Positions 1 through 5,032 of a stretch of 5,032 bases of DNA are shown here, in pieces. Below the pieces are notes generated by a model that worked only from the letters and a program-made list of their open reading frames with translations, did no database searches and was not told where the DNA came from. The first letter of the stretch is position 1, and the number at the start of each line of letters is the position of its first letter. The stretch is from Verrucomicrobiota bacterium (GTDB lineage: Bacteria; Verrucomicrobiota; Verrucomicrobiia; Verrucomicrobiales; Verrucomicrobiaceae): the NCBI GenBank assembly GCA_023429545.1, contig JAEYUU010000691.1, positions 1-5,032 on the forward strand. The letters run 5' to 3'. The translations under genes and the position numbers were made by a program.

Positions 1-599
1 GCCCAGGATCCGTCGATGCGGTCCCCCTTCGGGATGTAGGCCGCCACGCCGAAGGCGCCTCCCGGCTCCCCGCTGGCTGCCACCAGCACGTCGCCTTTTC
101 GCACGCCCACGCCTTCATAGCGGCCGCTCGTGAGGTCCCAGACCACCTTGTAGACGTTTTCCCCCGTGGGGGTGAAGGTGACACTGCCCGCAGTGCCGTC
201 AGCAAAGCCGAGCTTGCCCTGGAAATCCGACCCCTTCAGCGCATAGGTGCCGCTTTCCTTGGGAGCCGCAGTCGTGGTCCAGACCGCCTCGACCGTCTTT
301 CCCTTCAGCGTATAGAGAGCCAGCGCGTAGAGGGCCTTGTCACCGTAGGCGGTGCCGATCGCACGGTCTGTCTTGAGGGCGATGCCTTCCACGACCTCCT
401 TGTTCGGGCCGGTGGTCCAGCGAACCTTCGCCGTCGCTGAGCTCTGCTTGGTCAGTTCCACCTCGCCTTTGTAGCTGCCGCGGCCTCCGGGGTTGCCGCC
501 CTCGACTTGAAATCTGAGCACGTCCTCGGCAGCGGCGGCTGCTTCAAGTACAGCCAGACTCACGGCTGCGACCATTGCGGTTCGGATGCTTTTGCGCAT
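1..599 (-). CDS. Partial secreted protein with a duplicated beta-rich unit, function unknown
   Basis: The minus-strand frame is open from ATG 599-597 to the left window edge (199 codons plus 2 bases), so the C-terminus is missing. The start is chosen because it gives a good Sec signal peptide: basic n-region (R2, K3, R6), hydrophobic stretch at about 8-18, alanine-rich c-region and likely cleavage after A24. The mature part is rich in Gly, Thr, Val and aromatics and looks all-beta. It contains two related copies, about residues 30-107 and 119-199. In each, a Trp (W61, W154) is followed by an EG(I/V) motif (EGIAL at 71-75, EGVGV at 162-166), then a glycine-rich stretch, a Y-x-x-x-G segment (96-100, 188-192) and a closing Trp (W107, W199). 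No catalytic motif is visible. Similar small repeat proteins occur as hypotheticals in Verrucomicrobiota and Planctomycetota (recollection, not searched). It is probably periplasmic or extracellular. It lies divergent to the lactonase-like gene. The frame is secure; function is unassigned. Confidence 0.85.
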   Translation of the reverse strand, partial: MRKSIRTAMVAAVSLAVLEAAAAAEDVLRFQVEGGNPGGRGSYKGEVELTKQSSATAKVRWTTGPNKEVVEGIALKTDRAIGTAYGDKALYALALYTLKGKTVEAVWTTTAAPKESGTYALKGSDFQGKLGFADGTAGSVTFTPTGENVYKVVWDLTSGRYEGVGVRKGDVLVAASGEPGGAFGVAAYIPKGDRIDGSW

Positions 600-741
600 G
601 AGACCGCATGGTGGGAGGACATGCACATGCGTCAACGCGAAATTGAGGACGGGCGGGCGGAATCCGTTGCTGCCTGCCAAAACCTGCCCGTTCGAGGATG
701 GCGAAAGATCCGGCGCGGAACTCCCTTTCCCCTTTCTCCGC
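600..741. promoter_or_regulatory. Divergent intergenic region, promoters for both flanking genes
   Basis: These 142 bp separate two divergently transcribed start codons, so promoters for both genes should lie here. The best match to a sigma-70 -35 box is TTGACG on the minus strand (630-635). Read at 17-bp spacing, the -10 would be ACCATG (607-612), which is poor, and only seven bases then separate it from the ATG at 599; if real, the transcript would be leaderless. On the plus strand I see no convincing -10 box. Next to the plus-strand start lies a run of 19 uninterrupted pyrimidines (721-739). A 6-bp inverted repeat, ACGGGC (649-654) and GCCCGT (686-691), is too weak to call. Regulatory content is inferred from gene orientation. 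Confidence 0.35.
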
Positions 742-1902
742 ATGAAACACCGAATCCTCTCCTGCATTTTTGCCGCCGGCATGCTGGCCTCCGCTGCCAC
801 CGTGAGCGCCGCCAGCGACCAGTTCGTCTACATTGGCACCTACACGAACAACAAGAATGCCCGGGTGGAGAGCAAGGGAATCTATGTCTTCGGCCTGGAT
901 TCGAAAACAGGAAAGCTGGAGCCGCTGGGCGTGGCCGCCGAGGTGAAGAGCCCAAGCTTTCTGGCGATCTCTCCTGACAAGAAGTTTGTGTATTCCGTGT
1001 CTGAACTGGCTGGAGCATCCGGTGGAGCCATCACCGCCTTCTCCGTCGACGCCTCTTCAGGGAAGCTCACCCAGATGAACCAGCAGGCCACGGTCGGCGC
1101 TGGTCCGTGCCATGTGAGTGTGGATCCCACTGGCAAGGCCGTGCTGGCGGCGAACTACAGCGGCGGCAGTGTGATTTCCTTTCCGGTGAAGGCCGATGGA
1201 TCGCTGGGCGAGAAGGGCACCTTCATCCAGCACACGGGCGCTTCGAACGCGAATCCAAGACGACAGAAGGATCCGCACGCCCACAGCATCAATGTGGACA
1301 AGGCCGGGAAGTTCGCCTTTGCCGCGGATCTGGGGTGCGACAAGGTTTTCATTTACAAACTCGATGCCGCAGCGGGAACGCTGACCCCCAATGATCCGGC
1401 GTTTGTGGAAGTGCCTGCCGCAGGTGGTCCGAGGCATTTCGCCTTCCACCCCAGTGGCAAGTTCGCCTACGTCTGCAATGAAATGACCTGCACGGTCACT
1501 TCCTTCAGCTATGACGCGGACAAAGGCGCGCTCACCGTGCTGGACACGATCTCCACACTGCCTCCTGGCGTGGCTGTGGACCCGAAGTTTTCCACAGCGG
1601 AGACAGCAGTGCATCCCAATGGGAAGTTCGTCTATGTGTCCAACCGGGGTCACGACACGCTCGCCATCTTCAAGGTGGATCCCGCGACCGGAAAACTCGC
1701 GTACGTGGAAAATGCGCCCGCCGGCGTGAACATTCCGCGCAACTTCGGCATCGACCCCACCGGGAAGTGGCTCATCAGTGCCGGCCAGAGCTCCAGCACG
1801 ATCGCCGTTTTCAGCATCGATGGGGAGACGGGCAAGCTGAAGCCCACGGGACAGACGTTCGACGTTGGCGCGCCGGTGTGTGTGCGGTTCCTGCAGAAGT
1901 AA
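742..1902 (+). CDS. Secreted lactonase-family beta-propeller protein (6-phosphogluconolactonase/YbhE-like)
   Basis: The 386-residue product belongs to the lactonase beta-propeller family (Pfam Lactonase), whose members include E. coli Pgl/YbhE and fungal carboxy-muconate lactonizing enzyme. The ATG at 742 is preferred over the upstream in-frame ATG at 586 because it starts directly with a signal peptide: K2, H3, R4, hydrophobic core about 5-19, likely cleavage after A23 (VSA-AS). The mature protein opens with the family-typical YIGTYT (30-35). Blade repeats of the form xPxGKxxYxxN recur at about 71-88, 122-149, 179-206, 230-257, 289-312 and 332-359. Residues matching the proposed active site of the muconate enzyme are H179/H181, R231, E247 and R302 (by motif alignment, inference). 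E. coli Pgl is cytosolic and about 331 residues long; this one is exported, so hydrolysis of 6-phosphogluconolactone is uncertain and an extracytoplasmic lactone or a non-enzymatic role is possible. There is no Shine-Dalgarno; a 19-base pyrimidine run precedes the start. A terminator follows at 1920-1948. Confidence 0.93.
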   Translation: MKHRILSCIFAAGMLASAATVSAASDQFVYIGTYTNNKNARVESKGIYVFGLDSKTGKLEPLGVAAEVKSPSFLAISPDKKFVYSVSELAGASGGAITAFSVDASSGKLTQMNQQATVGAGPCHVSVDPTGKAVLAANYSGGSVISFPVKADGSLGEKGTFIQHTGASNANPRRQKDPHAHSINVDKAGKFAFAADLGCDKVFIYKLDAAAGTLTPNDPAFVEVPAAGGPRHFAFHPSGKFAYVCNEMTCTVTSFSYDADKGALTVLDTISTLPPGVAVDPKFSTAETAVHPNGKFVYVSNRGHDTLAIFKVDPATGKLAYVENAPAGVNIPRNFGIDPTGKWLISAGQSSSTIAVFSIDGETGKLKPTGQTFDVGAPVCVRFLQK

Positions 1903-1919
1903 ACTTTGCCAGAATGAAG

Positions 1920-1948
1920 AACGGGGCCAGCGATGGCCCCGTTTTTTT
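1920..1948 (+). terminator. Rho-independent terminator between convergent lactonase and clpX genes
   Basis: The arms AACGGGGCCA (1920-1929) and TGGCCCCGTT (1934-1943) form a perfect 10-bp, GC-rich stem with a GCGA loop, and the second arm runs into seven T (1942-1948). The stem starts 17 bases after the lactonase stop, as expected for its terminator. On the minus strand the hairpin begins three bases after the clpX stop codon, and the bases that follow are only moderately T-rich (CTTCATTC), so it may also end clpX transcripts, less efficiently. The T-run overlaps the clpX stop codon (TTA at 1947-1949 read as TAA). Confidence 0.92.
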
Positions 1949-3224
1949 ATGCCGCGCTCTTCGCCGCACTCTTCTTCACCAGAGGCGGACGCTCACCCTT
2001 GACCACGGCTTCGGTGATGGTCACGGCGCGCACATCACGGCGGCTGGGAATGTCATACATCACATCGAGCATGATGCGTTCCAGGATGCTGCGGAGGCCA
2101 CGGGCTCCGGTGCCACGCTTCAGCGCCTCGCGCGCCATCGCGCCGAGCGCATCACGATTCACCTGGAGATCCACGCCGTCCATGCCCAGCAGTTTCGCAT
2201 ATTGCTTGATGAGAGCGTTCTTGGGCTCGGTGAGCACGCGGACCAGTTCTTCTTCCGTGAGCTGCTCCATCGCCACCACCACAGGAAGACGACCGATGAA
2301 TTCTGGAATCAGGCCAAAGCCCAGCAGGTCTTCGGGTTCCACGTCTTTGCGCAGGGTCTCTTCCGTCATCTCGCGGTTGGCCAGCTCGGCGCTGAAGCCA
2401 AGACCCTTGCCGCCGCGACGGCGCTTGATGATCTGCTCCAGCCCGACAAAGGCGCCACCGCAGATGAAGAGGATATTCTCCGTGTTCACCTGGATGTACT
2501 CCTGCTGCGGGTGCTTGCGTCCGCCCTGCGGCGGGACATTGCAGACAGTGCCTTCCAGAATCTTGAGCAATGCCTGTTGCACGCCTTCACCGCTCACATC
2601 GCGGGTGATGCTGACGTTCTCGGTCTTGCGGCCGATCTTGTCGATTTCATCCACGTAGATGATGCCGATCTCAGCGCGGGCCACATCGTAGTCCGCGGCC
2701 TGCAGGAGGCGCAGGATGATGTTCTCCACGTCTTCGCCCACGTAGCCGGCTTCGGTGAGAGTCGTGGCGTCCGCGATGCTGAAAGGCACGTTCAGGACAC
2801 GGGCGAGCGTCTTGGCAAGCAGGGTCTTGCCGCAGCCGGTTGGGCCCACCAGCATGACGTTGCTCTTCTCAATCTCCACACCCTCGAAATCAGCCACGGC
2901 ATTCGGCTTGGCAGTTCCCGCGGCACCAGCCTGGCTGCTGAGGATGCGCTTGTAATGGTTGTGCACGGCCACGCTGAGAACTTTCTTCGCGTGGTGCTGG
3001 CCAATGACATGCTGATCCAGCGCGGCCATGATGTCCGTAGGGCGCGGCACCACCAGCGGCGGATGGGTATCCACCTCCTGCTGCGCCTCCTTGTCCAGGA
3101 TCGACTTGCAAACGCCGATGCAGTTGTCGCAAATGTACACGCCGGGCCCGGCGATCAGCTTCTTCACTTCGGCATGACTCTTGCCGCAGAAGGAGCAGAT
3201 GGTGAGGTTGGAGGCACGGGCCAT
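1947..3224 (-). CDS. clpX: ATP-dependent Clp protease ATP-binding subunit ClpX
   Basis: This is a complete 425-residue ClpX, the AAA+ unfoldase that recognises tagged proteins (including ssrA-tagged ones), unfolds them with ATP and feeds them to ClpP in the cytoplasm. Domains and motifs in order: N-terminal zinc-binding domain with C10, C13, C32 and C35; Walker A GPTGCGKT (127-134); pore-1 loop GYVG (160-163); Walker B and DEID (188-195); RKH pore loop (236-238); ClpP-docking loop LGF (275-277, IGF in E. coli); arginine finger in GRLP (R312); sensor-2 GARGLR (373-378). Length matches the family (E. coli about 424). Small departures are Cys for Ser in Walker A, about ten extra residues around 97-117 before the Walker A strand, and an Ala/Lys-rich tail ending in -SAA. 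The ATG at 3224 gives the canonical N-terminus; no Shine-Dalgarno is visible. Contrary to the common clpP-clpX operon, no clpP adjoins: a divergent unrelated gene lies upstream and a convergent one downstream. Confidence 0.98.
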   Translation of the reverse strand: MARASNLTICSFCGKSHAEVKKLIAGPGVYICDNCIGVCKSILDKEAQQEVDTHPPLVVPRPTDIMAALDQHVIGQHHAKKVLSVAVHNHYKRILSSQAGAAGTAKPNAVADFEGVEIEKSNVMLVGPTGCGKTLLAKTLARVLNVPFSIADATTLTEAGYVGEDVENIILRLLQAADYDVARAEIGIIYVDEIDKIGRKTENVSITRDVSGEGVQQALLKILEGTVCNVPPQGGRKHPQQEYIQVNTENILFICGGAFVGLEQIIKRRRGGKGLGFSAELANREMTEETLRKDVEPEDLLGFGLIPEFIGRLPVVVAMEQLTEEELVRVLTEPKNALIKQYAKLLGMDGVDLQVNRDALGAMAREALKRGTGARGLRSILERIMLDVMYDIPSRRDVRAVTITEAVVKGERPPLVKKSAAKSAA

Positions 3225-3400
3225 GCTTACGTGGGGTAGGGGTTGCGGAACTGTCGCATGGGGCGCGTATGAGGCGCAAGCGTTTTGTGGTGAGTGGAAA
3301 CGGGAGCCGGGGAGATTGAATTTGTTTGTTAAACCCGTGTTTTCAGCGGCAGAATCCAGCCAGGTCGGAAATAATCCCCGTCCAAGCCAGTCCTCCGTGC
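3225..3400. promoter_or_regulatory. Divergent intergenic region between clpX and the 399-residue gene
   Basis: These 176 bp lie between two divergent start codons and should hold promoters for both. The left half (3225-3260) is G-rich on the plus strand, so the clpX leader is C-rich (CCCCTACCCC on the minus strand). An AT-rich island at about 3314-3334 stands out from the GC-rich surroundings and includes the small palindrome GTTTGTTAAAC (3324-3334). It is the likeliest promoter or regulator site, but I cannot place a convincing -35/-10 pair on either strand. No heat-shock or CIRCE-type element was recognised. Confidence 0.35.
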
Positions 3401-4600
3401 ATGAAACGCGTCCGCTGCACAGCCGTCATCACCCTTTGCATCGCAGCGTTGGGGTGGCCCACGCTTCTGGATGCCAAGAATTATCCCGCGGCGAAGGCGC
3501 TCGCGGCGCATCTCAAGCCCCTGGGGCTCACGCCGAAGGGTGACCCAGGCGGTCTGGCAAGGGTCTCTGCGCAGATCAGCAACATCCTTGGTCACATGGA
3601 GAAATCCACGGCGGGCGGTGGACCCGGCGCGGAAGCCCTCCTGAACACCGCGTATGACATGTTCCGCCCGGACGTTGGCCCGGTGCACCGCACCGCGGCC
3701 ACGGGCGCGCTGGCGGACATGTGGCGCAAGGCCACGATGCTGGGCGCCTTCGACGCCGACCAGAAATTCACTGGAAAAATCACCGTTGGAGCAGAAGCGG
3801 GGGAGTCACTCGTCTTCGAGTACATTGTGCCCGTATCGCTCGCCCCCGCTTTTTCCCGGGATGTGGCCAATGTACGCCTGGTCTCTGCCTCCAGGAAGCG
3901 TGCGGACTCCGCACCGTTGTCGCCGCGCGAGGAGGCGTACCAGGCCACGCTCAAGAACATTGAGCGGGAGATTGCCGGTCAGAAGACGTTTGCGAAGATC
4001 GAGGACGGCGGGCCGCGCAACAGCGTGGGCCAGACAAAAGAGGAGGAGGCGCGGCTCTGGAAGGAAGCGATGGAGAAAGACGGCGAGCAGACTCAGCAGC
4101 TTCCCGACATCCGCATCACCTGCCGCATGCTCGCGACGCCATCAAACCGGAACGGCGACAGATGGAAAATCGGAGCTGAGGTGACCAATCTGTCTCATCA
4201 CGCCACGGAGGTGGAGGTGGAATGCGTCATCATCGGTACCACGGACAAGCACCGCATCAACTACGCGATGGGCGAGCAGAAGGTGAAGCTGCGGTTGAGA
4301 GCAGGGCAGTCGGTGGACATGGAGTTTTTCTCGGCCCTGCGCGAAGGAGATTACAACAACCGAACTGCTGACTTCGAAAAGCTGGACAAGAAAGAGCGCC
4401 CCAGAAACCGGGTGTTCTACCGCGGGACGATCTTCCGGGTGAATCACCCCAAGGGAGTGGCGGGGATGGCGGCGACAGATCCTTCGCTTCTGAGTCTATT
4501 TGATAAAGAAGCAGACCCTTCGCTAGCCGACCTGCCCAAACTTTATACGGATCCCAAGACCTGGCCAAAGCTGGCTATCGATTCGGACTCGGCGAAGTGA
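3401..4600 (+). CDS. Secreted protein of unknown function with C-terminal beta-rich domain
   Basis: The 399-residue product is not recognised. The ATG at 3401 is chosen because it gives a signal peptide (K2, R3, R5; hydrophobic 7-23; likely cleavage after A25). The frame stays open upstream to a TTG at 3326, but that extension would bury the signal. After the signal comes a mainly helical, Ala/Gly-rich segment (about 26-120), a short beta-like stretch (122-162, KFTGKITVG and VFEYIVPVS), and a charged, probably coiled-coil region (174-230, rich in E, K, R, Q). A beta-rich domain follows (about 235-350): alternating hydrophobics in WKIGAEVTN and VEVECVIIG, then a YRGTIFRV strand, a layout like an Ig-type sandwich. 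Comparable domains are common in exported Verrucomicrobiota hypotheticals (recollection, unsearched). The tail (370-399) is Pro/Asp/Lys-rich. No catalytic motif is seen. It is probably periplasmic and may be co-transcribed with the small membrane gene downstream. Confidence 0.88.
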   Translation: MKRVRCTAVITLCIAALGWPTLLDAKNYPAAKALAAHLKPLGLTPKGDPGGLARVSAQISNILGHMEKSTAGGGPGAEALLNTAYDMFRPDVGPVHRTAATGALADMWRKATMLGAFDADQKFTGKITVGAEAGESLVFEYIVPVSLAPAFSRDVANVRLVSASRKRADSAPLSPREEAYQATLKNIEREIAGQKTFAKIEDGGPRNSVGQTKEEEARLWKEAMEKDGEQTQQLPDIRITCRMLATPSNRNGDRWKIGAEVTNLSHHATEVEVECVIIGTTDKHRINYAMGEQKVKLRLRAGQSVDMEFFSALREGDYNNRTADFEKLDKKERPRNRVFYRGTIFRVNHPKGVAGMAATDPSLLSLFDKEADPSLADLPKLYTDPKTWPKLAIDSDSAK

Positions 4601-4653
4601 AGTGCGTTAACGCGTGCTCCGGTGATCGGCCCAAGGACTGTGCCCTTGCACGC

Positions 4654-4944
4654 ATGACCCTGGCCTCGAAACACCGCCTCTGCCGCGCCGGCATCATCAT
4701 CGGCGCGTTGTTGTGCGTGGCCGCGTTTTTTGAAGTGAGCGTAGGATTGATGGGATTGTTCAACGATTTCGGTGAGGCGGATCGGGAGGCGCTCAAGGAA
4801 CCTCAGGTCGCTGGCGCCGTTGCCGGTGAGGTCATGATTACGGTGATTGTACGGCTCTGGCCACTGCCGCCGGGATTGCTCTTTCTCGTGCCGTCACTCA
4901 TCTGGCGTCAACGCCTGCGCCGTGCGGGGCGTGCGCTTTCATGA
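4654..4944 (+). CDS. Small two-helix membrane protein, possibly MotA/TolQ/ExbB-like
   Basis: From ATG 4654 the product is 96 residues: a short basic N-terminus (K6, H7, R8, R11), a first membrane helix about 12-36, a polar loop of about 20 residues (NDFGEADREALKEP), a second hydrophobic segment about 60-84 containing a PLPPG kink, and a basic C-terminus (RQRLRRAGR). The pattern G-L-x-G-x-F, a short acidic loop, a second helix and a basic tail recalls the C-terminal two helices of ExbB/TolQ/MotA channels, of which truncated stand-alone versions exist; this resemblance is by eye and tentative. An alternative GTG start at 4597 overlaps the preceding stop as GTGA, which would fit translational coupling and add 19 residues. 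I prefer the ATG because the added stretch carries three cysteines and has codon use less GC-rich at third positions. No Shine-Dalgarno precedes either start. The gene is likely in an operon with the 399-residue gene. Confidence 0.72.
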   Translation: MTLASKHRLCRAGIIIGALLCVAAFFEVSVGLMGLFNDFGEADREALKEPQVAGAVAGEVMITVIVRLWPLPPGLLFLVPSLIWRQRLRRAGRALS

Positions 4945-5032
4945 CGCTTGCCGATGGCATCTCAATGCCACGTGTGCCATCCAGCGGTCGCTGCCGGCGC
5001 GCGCGTCTTTTTTTTGAGTGGCGGTGAAGCGC
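4939..5032 (-). CDS. Possible C-terminal end of a minus-strand gene entering from the right edge
   Basis: One minus-strand frame is open from the right edge to a TGA at 4941-4939, giving about 30 residues (ending WMAHVALRCHRQAS). Its first 21 codons favour G or C at third positions (17 of 21), like the real genes here, and better than the other two minus-strand frames. If real, it converges on the small membrane gene and the two stops overlap in the palindrome TCATGA (4939-4944). The stretch is too short to identify and could be open by chance in GC-rich DNA. Confidence 0.22.
   Translation of the reverse strand, partial: RFTATQKKDARAGSDRWMAHVALRCHRQAS
4953..4993. other. Cluster of short alternative hairpins downstream of the membrane gene
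   Basis: TGGCAT (4955-4960) can pair with ATGCCA (4965-4970) around a CTCA loop. Alternatively, GATGGCA (4953-4959) can pair with TGCCATC (4975-4981). The two foldings exclude each other. A third small inverted repeat, CAGC-GGTC-GCTG (4982-4993), follows. They may act as a transcript end or mRNA-stabilising structure for the plus-strand genes, but none abuts the later T8 run (5008-5015), so this is not called a standard terminator. Confidence 0.3.

Noticed and set aside
586..741. Upstream 52-codon extension of the lactonase-like protein from ATG 586
   Set aside because: It would place a Cys/Arg/Pro-rich stretch before a clear signal peptide and overlap the start of the divergent gene. The ATG at 742 is far more plausible.
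544..750. Minus-strand open frame of 68 codons overlapping the first intergenic region
   Set aside because: It is in a different frame from the left-edge gene, overlaps its signal peptide region, and has no sign of coding.
507..977. Plus-strand open frame of 156 codons
   Set aside because: It overlaps the antisense of the left-edge gene and an alternate frame of the lactonase gene; composition is Arg/His/Cys-rich and unlike a protein.
1057..1653. Minus-strand open frame of 198 codons inside the lactonase-like gene
   Set aside because: It is antisense to a well-supported beta-propeller gene, has no signal or motif, and is explained by GC-rich codon bias.
1767..3239. Plus-strand open frame of 490 codons across clpX
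   Set aside because: It is antisense to the whole of clpX, which has every family motif. Its protein is His/Ala/Asp-rich and low in recognisable structure, as expected for the shadow of a GC-rich gene.
3326..3400. TTG-started N-terminal extension of the 399-residue protein
   Set aside because: The extension adds 25 residues before a good signal peptide and runs from an AT-rich promoter-like patch. The ATG at 3401 fits better.
3592..3960. Minus-strand open frame of 122 codons within the 399-residue gene
   Set aside because: It is an antisense shadow of a gene with signal peptide and normal codon use; no motif was seen.
5008..5015. T8 tract as a rho-independent terminator
   Set aside because: The bases directly before it (CGGCGCGCGCGTC) do not form a proper hairpin, and the nearest stem ends 14 bases upstream. 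Alternatively it encodes Lys-Lys in a possible minus-strand gene.
4941..5027. 28-codon plus-strand frame starting in the ATGA overlap at 4941
   Set aside because: It is too short, Arg-rich and reads through the hairpins and T8 tract; no support beyond the overlapping start.

Overview
The window reads as high-GC chromosomal DNA of a Gram-negative-type bacterium. The flavour of the ClpX, three proteins with Sec-type signal peptides and the absence of Shine-Dalgarno motifs suggest the Verrucomicrobiota (Prosthecobacter/Roseimicrobium-like). That placement is an inference from protein style, not a database result. I see no mobile element, CRISPR array, tRNA or rRNA.

Layout from left to right. 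(1) Positions 1-599, minus strand: the 5' part of a secreted protein whose 3' end lies off the left edge; its visible part is two copies of a beta-rich unit of about 80 residues. (2) Positions 600-741: a 142-bp divergent intergenic region. (3) Positions 742-1902, plus strand: an exported seven-bladed beta-propeller of the lactonase (6-phosphogluconolactonase/YbhE) family. (4) Positions 1920-1948: a perfect 10-bp hairpin with a T7 run, a rho-independent terminator whose T-run also supplies part of the clpX stop codon. (5) Positions 1947-3224, minus strand: a complete clpX, convergent with the lactonase gene and with no clpP beside it. (6) Positions 3225-3400: a 176-bp divergent intergenic region with an AT-rich island. 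(7) Positions 3401-4600, plus strand: a secreted 399-residue protein of unknown function with a C-terminal beta-rich domain. (8) Positions 4654-4944 (possibly from GTG 4597), plus strand: a small two-helix membrane protein resembling a minimal MotA/TolQ/ExbB-type module. (9) Positions 4945-5032: hairpins, a T8 tract and perhaps the tail of a further minus-strand gene.

The genes do not form one pathway. ClpX is the only housekeeping gene certain in function: it unfolds substrates for ClpP. The lactonase-like protein, the left-edge protein and the 399-residue protein are all predicted to be exported. The last two plus-strand genes are close enough to be co-transcribed. I found no new defence or mobile system. 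The points most worth following are the duplicated unit in the left-edge protein, the lack of Shine-Dalgarno sites at every start (with pyrimidine-rich leaders), the export of a family best known from cytosolic sugar-phosphate metabolism, and the small ExbB-like protein.
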